Below, piece after piece: positions 12,463-24,455 of a stretch of DNA of 64,000 bases. The DNA is from Unio delphinus (lineage: Eukaryota; Mollusca; Bivalvia; Unionida; Unionidae). The notes under the pieces were generated by a model that ran no database searches, was not told the DNA's origin, and saw only the letters and a list, made by a program, of their open reading frames with translations. The translations under genes were made by a program, and so were the position numbers. The stretch spans positions 2,951,501-3,015,500 of the forward strand of contig JAQISU010000025.1 of assembly GCA_029339505.1 (NCBI GenBank), given 5' to 3'. The first letter of the stretch is position 1, and each line of letters starts with the position of its first letter.

Positions 12463-12604
12463 TACTTTATTTAACGTTTAGTTAACTTTCTCATATAAAG
12501 AAGCATTATAAAAGGCCGAGAAAGATGTGAAAGAGGAGGGAATGGGTATGCTTGGACAACATCGGTGAAACTTTTCAAACTCCGCACGGAAGGTATGCTG
12601 TTAC

Positions 12605-12726
12605 CTGCCATCCAGGAAGACTATTCGCTTTTTCCCCCGATGGATTCATATACCCGAAGCTGTCATTGAACAGAGGATTATCTTCGAAAAATGTCAGACC
12701 TTTCATAGACTGGTCCGACGTTCCAT
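12605..12726 (-). CDS. Probable internal exon, minus strand
   Basis: On the minus strand a strong acceptor (CCCTTTTTTCACAG) and a good donor (CAG/GTAACA) bracket 122 bases. They are open in the frame entered from phase 1: GTSDQSMKGLTFFEDNPLF, then NDSFGYMNPSGEKANSLPGWQ. The Asn/Ser/Gly-rich, Cys-free style resembles the neighbouring secreted protein, and the entry phase matches the signal-peptide exon. It ends in phase 0, so it cannot join the 7682-11790 exon directly; another exon (for example 12061-12103) or a different transcript is required. Unlike the mature product of the main exon it contains Tyr. It could be an alternative exon or belong to an unseen gene. Confidence 0.45.
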
Positions 12727-12950
12727 CTGTGAAAAAAGGGCAATCAAGGAGGTTATGGTATTAGAAATTAAGAGCTACCTTTTGAAAACCGAGCAAGCAT
12801 CAAAGATGTGACCCAAAGGAACCATCCAGACAGTAAAACTAACTTGTTCCAGAAACGTATTATTTTAGTTATATTACATCAGCCATCTTATGTTATTATT
12901 ATATTATCGAATTTACTGCATTCATATGTATAGACACTGGGAGGCTGTCT

Positions 12951-12951
<1 letters not shown>

Positions 12952-13027
<76 letters not shown>
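12952..13027. repeat. (TA)n microsatellite
   Basis: Uninterrupted TA tract in the repeat-protein intron. Confidence 0.97.
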
Positions 13028-13029
<2 letters not shown>

Positions 13030-13634
13030 CACACTAATTAGGACAAGTAAATAACGGGGAAATACAAAAAAACAATGGCTGGACATGTGCAAAAGGTCAT
13101 GCTTATACTGATTAGATGAAAAATAATTTACAAGGCTAAAACGGAAAACATTCTTGAACAGTACAATATCGAATGATATTGCATTAATTTAATAATCCTT
13201 TAAGTGAAGTGGTCTATTTTTTTTAAAAGAAATGAATTTGAAAGGACACTAAAACCCCATTCCACTAAAATTGGTAAATAATATATATCATTCTTTTGGG
13301 TTGAATAGAAATCAATATATTCCAAAATCATTAATTATATACATATTCCTTACGCATGTTTTGGGGAAAACTGTCCATCCATCATCTAATTTCGAAGCCA
13401 CCCTTTACTGTACTTTCGTCATTTGTCGCAATAAAGTGCTTGCGTCAAGGATAACATATTCGTATAATACGAACGACACTATTTGTTGTTTGGGTGTTAC
13501 ATAACCAGTCTCAACGTAATGCTGTAAAGGGAAAGGTCTTTGACGATAGTAGCAAATCACTGTATAATAGAAATTATTTGCGTGATGATCGCAAATTAAA
13601 ATTAGATTAGTATGTTAAAAGTACCAAACAAAAA

Positions 13635-13635
<1 letters not shown>

Positions 13636-13710
<75 letters not shown>
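13636..13710. repeat. (TA)n microsatellite
   Basis: Uninterrupted TA tract in the repeat-protein intron. Confidence 0.97.
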
Positions 13711-13714
<4 letters not shown>

Positions 13715-14502
13715 AGATGAGTGGAAAAGTGCTCAACTTGAATTTACAAAGCTCTTTCTTGATGATGTTGCAACATGAAGAATCGTCAAAACAATTATAC
13801 AATTATATTTTGAAATGATGTGGCTTATAGCCACACAGTAATCGTATATGCTGTTGTATCACTAGCAAATGTAATTCACCTGTTTCTCTGCTATTTTGAA
13901 AGGTTTTTAAGCCGTATTGAAGGAACACAATACTACTGTGTAAGGTTATATTGGTTATGCATCGGCATCGTTTAATAAATCGTAGTATCATTGACATGTT
14001 TCGTTGTAGTACATGAAGAGCTTGTAGAGGTAAAACTAATAACGGCAATCGTGTAACAATTGTAATGCAATCGATCTCAGTTGACCCCCTCCCCTCTCAC
14101 TCACTACACGTGAATGTGATTTAAGATCATACATAGTAATGAGGACATTACAAATCTTGGAGGCAAATTTTTATACTTATGTCAACTACCATTATCCTCC
14201 AACCCAACCCCTGGGAACATTTTGCACGACCTATGCGCTTTATTTCTGGTAAGGGTTTCTTAGAATGTGATCGATGCTAGACGATATACATGTCCATTTC
14301 ATAAAATGACACCAGATTCTACCTTGACCTTTCATTTCAAATTGGTATAACTGTCATAAACATAAAACACGGAAGTGACAGCTTTAAATCTATCAAACAC
14401 ACGACAAATTTCTGATTGGACCCTCAAGTTATCTATGTACATTTCACTTCTAATTAGTCATGTTTTTGAACTCCGAACTGTGTGTATGCGCGATCTGATT
14501 TT

Positions 14503-14790
14503 TAACGGAGCTTTAACAATTTTTCAGTCATATCGCTACAATGTCTGCAGTGGGACAGATTATACTGATGTCTACCACTGGGACATCATGCCGCAGACAT
14601 GTAGCATGATGTCCCACCCAGTCACATTATCCTGACACCAGATCAACCAGTCTTAACAACATACTAATGCTGAGCGCCATTCGAGACAGCTGTTAGATCA
14701 TGTTCCTTTAAATATGTGGTCGAGGCTCGAACCCGCGACCTCCCACATCCAAGGCGGACGCTCTAACTAACCACTAGGTCACCGGAGCGG
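14503..14790 (-). mobile_element. tRNA-derived SINE, family A, copy 2 (best-preserved head)
   Basis: On the minus strand it begins CCGCTCCGGTGACCTAGTGG, with an A box (TGACCTAGTGGTTAG) and a B box (GCGGGTTCGAGCCTC), the internal RNA polymerase III promoter of a tRNA-like head. The body matches copies 1 and 3 (GGATAATGTGACTGGGTGGG, CATGATGTCCCAGTGGTAGA). It inserts in the large intron of the minus-strand gene in the same orientation. Confidence 0.85.
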
Positions 14791-16267
14791 TATCCGAATT
14801 GTGTTGTACAGGTCTGCATCAGAATACCTCTGTTACGTCATTTAGCTTCCTGCGAAATTTTAGGATATTTAAAATAATGATTGACCGTACTGATTATCAG
14901 ACATAACAATGATGAAATAATAAAATAGAGCAGTGTTTAACATATCAACATTTCCTTTAACTCTCGGCTATTCAGTCGACTGTCACAATAAGGGGAAAGA
15001 TTTAAACAACATGAAGCTCACCACGTGTCATGGTAGTTCGATATGACATTCGGATCATGCCATTTCTGCTGCAACCTACACAAATAGTATACCTGAGTAA
15101 CATGATGCATATCCTTTCAATATGTGCGAGGTTTTATACCGACTCCACACATTTCACTCTGGTTCTTGCAAAGTGCTGAGATACCTTAAGCTAAAATGCG
15201 CGTGCAACAAAAATGTCTCTTGATCCGCTTTAACTTCAGCAGTTCCATGAGCTGAATCCTAGTGGCATCCCTTGCATAGGTTCTCATTTTTGTCAGTACA
15301 TACAGAAAACTCATTCATAACATTTTAACCTTAATCAACACAAGCTGACTAACTCGCGCAGTTCGAATAACCTCTGCTCGATTTCGTACATTATTTTTCA
15401 TGACGTTCGCCGCGTTCAGCCACTCACAACTTAACCAGGTACAGAAAACAATCCAAACGTTGTTTTTTTCTGTTTATGATTTAAGATAAGAATAAAATAA
15501 CATTTTTCCCCTTCGGATTTCACATTATTTTCTATATATGCAGTGATATACCAATATTTTAAAATGAACACGTACTTTAAAACTAATAAACACGTGTTTT
15601 ATGCACAAATATCGAGACACGTTTATAACTATGCATGTATCTCTTATTGATAAAAATAAAATTATGTAAGACATTTAAATGTGTGTTCCATATATAAAAT
15701 GTAAACATTAACGCACATGTCATTGTTCCACAACGATTGTAAGATAAAGTTCTTACTATTGGATATTCTTGTCTTCGTTCAAATCACATATTTTCTCGTT
15801 CATTCTTCAAATATTTATACATTATAATTTCCAAATGTGGTAGAAGCAATCGTTAATGGCTTATACTAATACCTTATTTAATACAATTTGTTTATTTGAT
15901 ATTGACGAGGCTTGAATAGCAGAAGCTTGATATTCAAAGAATCAAAGAACGATGTTTAACTTTACCTTTGCTCGCGAATTTTACAATGTCTTATAATATC
16001 ACCATCACCCATTATATTGGGTTTTATAACAAGTACAAATGTTGACATATGCAAGATCATGACCTTTGAGGAGTATACAAGAAACTAGTTTAAGAAATGA
16101 CCAACCTGACATATTAATAATAATGGGTACTTTGTAAAGCCTCTAATCGTTAGACGCTATAAGCGCTATACAGCATTTATAATGATATGAATTTAATTAA
16201 GAAAACACCATGCAATTAGATAACGTAAACAATTCTGACATTATTTTAAGGTAGAAAACAGTATCAG

Positions 16268-17760
16268 GTCTTTACGTTTGTTATTGCAGTCGAAAAAGGT
16301 GTGTTTTAAGAGCTCTCTTGAAAGGGATCACTGTGTCATTCGTGACTAAATTCAAAGGGCAATTCATTCAAAGTTGCTGGGCCCTGGTATGAAAAAGAAC
16401 GTTGTCCATATGACGGCGTTTTGATAGTGGGAATATCAAGGATACCATCGTCAGTAGATGAGCGTAAGTATCTTGGTGGTGTTTACACATGGGTGAATCC
16501 AGATAGGTATGTTGGACTGAAGTCCGTCACTGAAACGTAGCACAGAGAACAAATTTTGTGTTTGATTCTGAATTGCATGGACAGCCAGTGTAGGGTACTA
16601 AATAGCGGAGAGGTGTGCTCTGATCGTGGTACTCTAAGGATGATCCGAGCAGCTATGCTTTCAAATTTGTGAAGAGTTTGGAGTAGATATTTAGACGAAC
16701 CAGACATTATTAAATTACAGTAGTCCAGTCTTGAAAGTACTAATGAACACACAAGTGTTTAAGTGGCATCAGCTGAAAGATATTTACGAATGGAGCTGAT
16801 GCGTCTCAGCACAAGATATGCAGCCTTGCGTATGTTCATGATGGTGCAATGTGCAAGAACTGTCCAGAGTAACACCTAGGTTTCGTACTGAATGTGTGAA
16901 ATCAACGTTGGTATTGCTGATATTTATTGTTTGAGTTAAAGGATGTGAATGAGAATGATCAGATCGGCCTCCGTTTTATCATCATTCGTATGCAGCTTGT
17001 TACATGTCATCCATGATTTCACATCAGAAATGCACCTCTCTACTCCTTGGATGGTAGCATCAACTTCAGATGGCTTGCTAGATTTGTATATTTGTGTGTC
17101 ATCAGCGAACAATTGGTTAGGCACTGTAGGATGATCTATGACACTTGAGAGCGTCTGAGTGTATAGAATGAATCGTACAGGTCCAAGAATAGACCCCTGT
17201 GGAACACCACATCATAGATCAACTGGGCTGGAGTGTATTCCATTTGCAAATACAATTTGTGTCCTGTTGACTAAGTATGGCTTGAACCACAGTAAGGCTG
17301 TATTGTGAATGCCAAATACATACTGGAGACGGTGCAGTAATATATCATGGTCTATTGTGTCATATGCTGCATACTAATCAAGGAGGATGAGGACTGTAAT
17401 ATTTCCGTTATCCAAAGCAGAAAAAAATGTCCTTAACTATTTTCAGAAGAGTAGTTTCAGTAGTGTGGCATGGGCGATATGCAGACTGTACATTGTGAAA
17501 AAGACGGTTTGAATTCAGATGAGATACAAGTTGGATTAGGACAACTTTTTGTAAGATTTGTTATATGAACGGGAGATTAGAAATTTGGCGGTAGATCTGT
17601 ACATCATTATGGTCGAGTGTTCGTTTCTTCAGCAGAGACTTTTCAATGGCAGTTTTGAAAAACGGTGGGGATTCCCCAGATGATAGAGAGGTATTAGTAA
17701 CATCAGTTAGTGAACTAAATATTTGATCTACGAATCCATTAATGATTAACATCGTTTATG
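16268..17760 (-). mobile_element. CR1/L2-like non-LTR retrotransposon remnant (reverse transcriptase)
   Basis: Minus-strand fragments appear in the right order for one RT: FKTAIEKSLLKKRTLDHNDV and YRQISNLPFI (17.56-17.75 kb), the palm QGSILGPV-FILYTQ (about 17.2 kb), FADDTQIYKSS with the catalytic ADD (17.1 kb), then LSRLDYCN, TLHKFESIAARIIL and LHWLSMQFRIKHKI (16.5-16.75 kb) and a final FKRALK-like end near 16.3 kb. The LSRLDYCN...AAR...LHWLP-RI thumb region is typical of CR1/L2/Rex-type elements. Frames are broken by shifts and stops, and the endonuclease domain is missing, so it is 5'-truncated and inactive. Confidence 0.85.
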
Positions 17761-17865
17761 TAAATAGAACACAAACGAAACAACGCAACCTTACTTGATC
17801 TTTTGGTTAATTAGAAGAACAACAAATAACCGAGCAAACAAATACCCTCCCCTCCAAATAAAATA

Positions 17866-17882
17866 TAATAATAATAATAATG

Positions 17883-17939
<57 letters not shown>
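17866..17939. repeat. (AAT)n microsatellite
   Basis: Trinucleotide tract at the 5' side of the LINE remnant. Confidence 0.95.
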
Positions 17940-19688
17940 TAGCATTCAGTATTGCACATCGGCAACGTTTACACTAATATTATTTGCCATATATTTGGTA
18001 TTTTTTTATGAACTATATAGACAGGTATCTGATTATCAAAACAGGTCAAATGTGTGACTGTATCAAATACCTTGCATTTCTGTAACCGCATATAATCGGA
18101 AAATTGTTTAGACAATTACAAAATTTAAATAAATCATTTAAATAATATGGAATGTATTATCTGAATATTACAAATATTGTTCGAAGTTTTAAAAAATCTT
18201 GATTTGATCTCTGACATTTACCCTCACGCTCGTTTCATTGCTATGGCATGTTTTATAGCAGACAATAAGGTCGGTTCAATTAAATTAAACAGCTACTTGC
18301 ATGATGAATTGATCTAATCTTCACTAGTGTTTTTGAAAACTACTTGGCTCATTTTGCAAATATTATTATGGTCACTGTTTCTATCTACAGACAGTGGTGT
18401 TAGTATTTTGCTTCCGTAATTCAATTTTGGTCTAAATTTTCCAATTTCTTTTCTTTCAAGATTGTTTATTCGGTTATTTTTGGTCTACCTTCTTATCTTG
18501 TATAAGAGCATATTTAAATTTCACTAAAGTTTGAAATAAATGTTTTCCGTGAATATTTTTAGCATAATTAGGTCGCATAAAACAAGTATTTTGTGTATAG
18601 TTGAACAGTTGCTATGCGCCTTCATCCAAGCATAGAATAACGAATAACACGTCTACAGGTTAAATATTTTATTCGCCACTTTATCACTGTTTCGTTCTTC
18701 GAAATTTTGTTTTCTATTTCTCTGTCTTTAATCTGTTTGTTTTCAGATATTTGGGTATACTCTTCCGGCACATGACGCAGTGAATATGCTTCAAATTTGA
18801 TTGATGTTTATTGTTGACCGTGGATTGGAGTAGATTAATATCAATAGTAAGACCAAATATGCTTAAAATTAACCTATTTACCCTGTGCCATGCCGGCAGT
18901 ACGTGCCCTCAAACACTGGATCCATGTTGAGCAGACAAGAAGTAACGGAGACACTTCGAGTAAAACGTGGTCATAAAATGATGGTTACAGGGTTTAATTT
19001 AAAAATAAAATGTTTATTTCACAATTATACTAGACACATATTACCATTGCGGTGTAGTCAACATTCCACATTGAACTGTTTTAAAAGAAGTCTCTGATGT
19101 CTTTAAACTACACAATTATCGCCTGGGATACATAAATAAAAAAAAAATAAAAAAAGTTAAAAAATTCATTTTTTTTCAAAATGAAAATAAGCACGGGTAA
19201 TAACTTAAGAGGATCGATAACATCAAATCTTTTTAAAATTACGATTGTGCTCTTGCAAAAGCGAAACCAATAGTGCACTTGACTGCAGTAGTCAAGTTCA
19301 ATATAGGTTGTTCTCACAGACGTTAAGATTGTGTACTACGCGAATATCCACAATGCAGCGCACACACACATTTCTGTCCTCCATTTTAATGCTCTGAGAA
19401 ACCGTTGTCAACACAACGTGTATTAAAAATAATCATATATAATGACATTTACTCCATCGCAATGATATAAAGATTATGGCTAAAATTGAGTGGTCCCATA
19501 GCACGAAAGGCAAAATAAAGCTGGAAGTCGTATTTGTACATCGAAAGACGAATTAATGAAGCTGAACCGCGATCATCCATATTGCTATCAAATATAAACG
19601 CAATTATTTCCGACAGACAATTTTGTTTATTTTAAACAAATATTTTGTATAATATTCCTAAGATTATCATCTTGAAAGAGTATCAGTC

Positions 19689-19760
<72 letters not shown>
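19689..19760. repeat. (TA)n microsatellite
   Basis: Uninterrupted TA tract. Confidence 0.97.
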
Positions 19761-19762
<2 letters not shown>

Positions 19763-20739
19763 GCAAGTGTCTATTTATTGATGGCCCTATTCAAATTGTT
19801 TCTGAAATATTGTTGAAATTTCAATGTTGTTTCATGTGAAGAAAAGAAGGCAAAACCCATGAATTCGGTCACATTCGGTCACATTCGGTTGACATGCCTA
19901 ACATAATGTGATGTATTTATAGGTTACTTCATTTGTATGGGAACAAAACAACTACCGGTAGTTTTTCTGCGCAATATTTCTCGACTATGGGAATGAAATA
20001 TTTGTCCGAAAGAAACAAGTTCATATTTTTGCATAGAAATGTAGTAACCTTTTTATGATATACTCAATTATTTTCATACTTAAGGCTTAATAAGAAGAGA
20101 ATACACTACCAGAACTTAAGCTAACGGAAATGAAACGTTTTCTTCGTCTTCTTGGCTCATTGACTCTAATGCTCTTAGTTCTCTACCTAAACCTTCATTT
20201 CGATTTTTCTCGCATTTCGCATTTCGTCTGACTTGTAAAATGGTATGATTCTGTAATACACGCTATATCCTTACTATGATATTTTTTTATAGACCGTAGA
20301 GTTCACTGGTCATAGTTTGAACCAGTTTGTTTGCGAGACGTTACATAGATTGCTGCTAAATAACTCTCTACGTGATTAGAATGGATTTTTGATACTGCCT
20401 CTTTCAGTTTGTTTTAGACATTGCGACCTTATGGGTAATTTATTTGATTGTTTGAATGTTTCTTTTGTGACTCGGTAAACTCGTCTACGTCGTTAACTTT
20501 GTCATCTCTATTTTAAAATGGAAGAAATAGCATGTTTAGATAATCCCAAAAACTCTAATACCGCACAAGCTAATGCTGACTACACCAAAGAGAACGGAAA
20601 GTGCTAGCCCTGGATTCTGTGTGTTTGATCATAGTAGACAGAATCAATATTTAATGCAAATATTACTCTAATACAGGTTAGGTAATTTCTAACTCGAATT
20701 CTACGGATATTCGAGCCAACGTCCGCGTGTAAACACCGA

Positions 20740-20870
20740 CTGAGTGGCATCATTCTTTGGTGATGTGTACTTAGTCATGAGAAATTATGAACTCGTGTGT
20801 GTATGCACGGCGATGGGTGACGCTTATCCGCGGACATGGGTTCGAATCTCCTTAGAGTTCGAATTAAAAA
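20740..20870 (+). mobile_element. Weak tRNA-like SINE head fragment
   Basis: Contains GACATGGGTTCGAATCTCC, a good B-box match, downstream of a degenerate A-box-like region (GACTGAGTGGCAT). No body sequence matching families A or B was clear before the (TA)n tract, so the family is unassigned. Confidence 0.4.
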
Positions 20871-20928
20871 TTTATGTTCATTTGTATAAGGAAAATCACA
20901 GAAACCCTCTGGTAGCAATGCATGCCAA

Positions 20929-20930
<2 letters not shown>

Positions 20931-21017
<87 letters not shown>
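20931..21017. repeat. (TA)n microsatellite
   Basis: TA tract of about 87 bases lying between two SINE-head-like fragments. Confidence 0.97.
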
Positions 21018-21020
<3 letters not shown>

Positions 21021-21024
21021 TTGG

Positions 21025-21105
21025 CCATGGCTGAGACTCAAACCAATGCGGATAAAGGTGAGATGGCAATAATCGGTAGGAGAGCTAATATGGTATATTG
21101 TACAG
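21025..21105 (-). mobile_element. Degenerate SINE family B head fragment
   Basis: The forward text AAAGGTGAGATGGCAATAA...GGAGAGC aligns with AGAGGTGAGATGGCAGTGG...GGAGAGC in the intact family B copy at 23177-23421. Confidence 0.5.
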
Positions 21106-21474
21106 GGGACTCAAGACATCTAGAGTCACAAATTCGTGCATGCGTATCAGTATATTTACAAATGTCCGAATAGTGCCGTAAGGGTATCAGCTTTTGAGTA
21201 AGCATCAATCAATATATTCTAATCTAGCGACCGAGAACGTTCATTGAACACTTGGTGCATGTGAAAAGGACTTTTAGTTGTAGATTACTGATTTTACCAA
21301 TATGGCACCTATTAAAATTTGTACACAAAAGGTACTAAAATAATAACAGTGACCTATTATAATCCCGTCACTCCTCTGGCTCCTGCACATCTTCTCCATA
21401 TTACCACAAGTGTGCGTGCATGTGCATGCGGTGTGTGTATCTGTCTGTGTGAGTGTGATTTAGATTTGTATCAT

Positions 21475-21550
21475 AGCCTTAACAATTATTTGATCATATC
21501 GCTACGATGGTGCAGTGTGACAATTTGTTATAATGTTTAGCACTGGGGTA
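21475..21550 (-). mobile_element. SINE family A, 3' fragment
   Basis: CATATCGCTACGATG followed by a degraded AGCACTGGGG matches the 3' body of copy 2 (CATATCGCTACAATG ... CCACTGGGAC). Confidence 0.55.
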
Positions 21551-21852
21551 TGTTGCCTCTACAAATACTACCTCTGCTGTTACTACTACGCCAATATTCG
21601 ATCAGTTCTTCTTAAACCTGACCTTTACGATGATGATGCTGCTAACGAAATTACCACAGCTACTACAATTACTACTGCTTCTTTTGTTATACCGCTGCTA
21701 CTATTATTTCATTCTGTACTCTCTCTTCCAAGATCCCTCTTTACTCTTCCCAGTTCTCGTTATACAATTTGTTCGCTCATTCAAACATCCAATGCTATGT
21801 TCACAGTATTGTTGTTGAACTCGGGAGATCCAGTGCCAGACAAAAAACATTC

Positions 21853-21856
<4 letters not shown>

Positions 21857-21929
<73 letters not shown>
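21857..21929. repeat. (TA)n microsatellite
   Basis: Uninterrupted TA tract. Confidence 0.97.
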
Positions 21930-21932
<3 letters not shown>

Positions 21933-22159
21933 ATTGAAGTTTATAGAATTTCAATTTAAAAGCCAGGAAAAGTGAGAATATAATTTATTTCACAACTACT
22001 CTCTTTTCAAGTAGGCATAACCGAAGATTTAGATTATAATGTTTCAATGCATCTTGAGGTCTAGTAGGCTAAATTGTCTGAATAGAAGATGGACTCTCTA
22101 ATTTGTGTTATTTAAAAATGCAGTTGCTTCTCGAGATGGTGGTGGGTGGGGGAAGAAGG

Positions 22160-22285
22160 GGCTGTAGCTTGAAGAACCTGTAGGCAGTGGTTCTTCTCGT
22201 GGTTTTCCCGGTTTCTACCTCCACCAAAATATACTGGCCGCCATGTATAGCCATATCACGTGGAAAATGGCATCAAACCCATAAA
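22160..22285 (+). mobile_element. SINE family B, body fragment
   Basis: GTAGCTTGAAGAACC, GTGGTTTTCCCGGTTTCTAC, CTCCACCA and ATACTGGCCGCCATGTAT match the minus-strand copy at 23177-23421 in the opposite orientation. The tRNA head is missing. Confidence 0.75.
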
Positions 22286-23176
22286 AAACATCAAAGGCAA
22301 TATAATTCTGCGTTTTTTACTAGTATTGTTTTATCTTGTTGCACTACATTGTTTTCGTGAACTTGTAACGGTTTGTGTTCCTACAGATTTAAGGGTTTCC
22401 TTTAAATCGGTATACATGTTGATTATTTGATGTAGAGCGGAAGCAAACGGCTTGTATTCGTACATTATAGATTTCCAAAGGTGACTGATTCATAATTTAT
22501 CGCTGTTTCTCACAGTGGAAGTTAGGGAATTTTATTAAATAAATACAACGTCTTCGTCATAGTCACTATTGTTAGGAAATATCAAAACTCACTGTTAGAC
22601 CCCCAACCCCCCAAAGCAAAAATGACCGGTTTATATTGATATATTAATTGATCAGAATGGTCTTAGCACTGTCCACATTCATCTCAGTATGAAGACAATT
22701 TTCCGGTCTCAGTGGAAGAGACTGAAGTTTGTCCAAATTTATATGACTGCCAGATTTAAAACTAAAGGAATTGAAATGTTATAAAAGTACAGGAGTGACT
22801 ACACTAATTAGGCCCATATCAGTTCTCCTTTGAATTTACAGGCCATTTCAGAGTATGCTGGCAATAGGCTTGGCAAATTTTTGTACATTGCTAGTCTTAT
22901 TTTTGTTGTTTTTTTGGTGAAGGGATTGGTTTGCAACTGCAAACCTCTATTTTCTAGGGAGTTAACATATATTTGTAAGCTGCTGTACATTACTAGTATT
23001 AAATGAATATGATTCAAAGAGAAACTAATATTTGTACGCCCACAAATGTTAATTTAAATGTAAGAATAATGCATGAGCTAGAAACGAAAGCAATGTTCAT
23101 ACGTTCGCAAAGCCTCAGTACATATAATTGTATTGTATATTATTATTATAATAAATAATTTACTTACTCGTATAAT

Positions 23177-23421
23177 GTTGTTGTTGCTGTAGGATTTAAC
23201 GCCATTTTTTCAGCACACGATACATGGCGGCCAGTATTATTGGTGGAGGAAGAACCGGGAAAAATTCCCGGAAAGAACCACCAACCCAATAGAAGCTACT
23301 GGCAAGCTTTCTCACATAACTACGTTAGCCGAATCTTAGATTCGAACCCACGTAGACAGAGGTGAGATGGCAGTGGTCCGTAATGGAGAGCGTTATAGAC
23401 CACTCGGCCACTCCGGGCCCC
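23177..23421 (-). mobile_element. Full-length tRNA-derived SINE, family B, with target-site duplication
   Basis: Perfect 12-bp direct repeats TACTCGTATAAT flank the element (23165-23176 and 23422-23433). On the minus strand the head has an A box (GTGGCCGAGTGGTCTA, Ser/Leu-tRNA-like) and a B box (GTGGGTTCGAATCTA). The body contains CCCGGTTCTTCCTCCACCA and CTGGCCGCCATGTATCG, and the tail is CAACAACAACA-like. It sits about 240 bases downstream of the signal-peptide exon, in the intron. Structure and duplication together indicate a fairly recent insertion. Confidence 0.92.
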
Positions 23422-23659
23422 TACTCGTATAATAATACCTTCCCATCCATAGGCATTACAAACTATTAATGAATATCCAACAAACCTAAAGACCCGAGGT
23501 GTTTTAACTTTGTTTAAAAAATACATTTAATAAAGTTAAGAAAATAGTAAAGTAAATTAATGATCAAGATGCTTTCAATAAATGTGATGTTGCGGAATAT
23601 GTTGTCTCAATTGTAACTTTTCTGCTATACTGAATGGAAACAAAAACATGTATTCTTAC

Positions 23660-23777
23660 CTTGGTTTGTGTCCAATGTGCTCGATGGTTGAGAGAAACTA
23701 TTCTGTGCACAAATGCCGTAAAGTGAAACTCCAAACGTTATGAATGTGAATATAATCCTTCCCATGTTTGACTTCAT
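23660..23777 (-). CDS. Signal-peptide exon of the secreted repeat protein
   Basis: On the minus strand ATG at 23777 begins MKSNMGRIIFTFITFGVSLY, followed by GICAQNSFSQPSSTLDTNQ and one base of a Gly codon before a GGTAAG donor at 23659. Residues 1-24 form a classical signal peptide: a basic start, a hydrophobic core and a plausible cleavage after ICA, leaving Gln25. The exon ends in phase 1, matching the GT that opens the 7682-11790 exon. This is the first ATG in frame; the upstream codon that extends the open frame is GTG and the segment between is UTR-like. Confidence 0.75.
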
Positions 23778-23842
23778 TATTGGCCAAACTAGATTTGTAG
23801 TCTGTTTTATTGAAAGACACACGCCCCGACGAGATGTCTATG

Positions 23843-23866
23843 TGACGTCATATCACATGTTATAGA
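23843..23866 (-). promoter_or_regulatory. Candidate core promoter of the repeat-protein gene
   Basis: A TATA-like CTATAACA on the minus strand (23859-23866) lies about 85 bases upstream of the ATG, and a perfect TGACGTCA palindrome (CRE consensus) sits at 23843-23850. The arrangement is suggestive only; the transcription start is not visible. Confidence 0.3.
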
Positions 23867-24332
23867 AAGCTTGAGGCGTACACGCTAAACCAAAGTGCTT
23901 GTACATATTGACATGTTTCGGGGTGATTGATTAGTCATAAAGTTGAAATGACTCGTAGACTTGCCAAAATGGGAATGTTTTGTGAACGATTTCAAGCTTT
24001 GGTGTTTCAGAGACATTGACAGTATTGTAGATGTTTGTTCCAATTATGTTGTGGAAAGTACATTCATCAATTCTGGTCTCCTGGGACATAGACAGGGTGA
24101 TATTTTAACACATATTCAATTCTATACTTTAAGTGGATTACCTCCCGTTTTATAAGCAATGGCCGGTGGGCATATAGCTGCGTCATTTTATATACATATT
24201 CGTCCTGTTCAGACAACATTACGAGAGATTACAAAGTTTGGCCTGAGTCATGGGAAAGACCTTAATTTGGACTGTGTAGGAAATATTTACAAATTGTAAA
24301 TCGTCACTAGTATACTAAGAGAGCGATGTGGG

Positions 24333-24455
<123 letters not shown>

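Larger units (their letters stand above)
11791..23659 (-). other. Large intron of the repeat-protein gene
   Basis: Phase-1 intron of 11.9 kb (GTAAGA donor, CTGTAG acceptor), perhaps subdivided by the candidate exons at 12061 and 12605. It holds five (TA)n tracts, a (CT)n(AC)n tract, (AAT)n, a CR1/L2-like LINE remnant and at least five SINE-derived pieces, listed separately. Between 13.7-14.5, 14.8-16.2 and 18-19.6 kb I saw only AT-rich unique sequence. Confidence 0.6.

Noticed and set aside
12029..12474. Plus-strand frames over 12.0-12.5 kb ending in Ser-Leu and Thr-His repeats
   Set aside because: They end in the (CT)n(AC)n tract and the better-supported coding signals here are on the minus strand.
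12552..12764. Plus-strand 70-codon frame with protein-like composition
   Set aside because: The complementary strand has better splice sites and a more plausible exon (12605-12726).
14710..14790. A genuine tRNA gene
   Set aside because: A and B boxes are present but no cloverleaf is maintained and the flank matches the SINE body.
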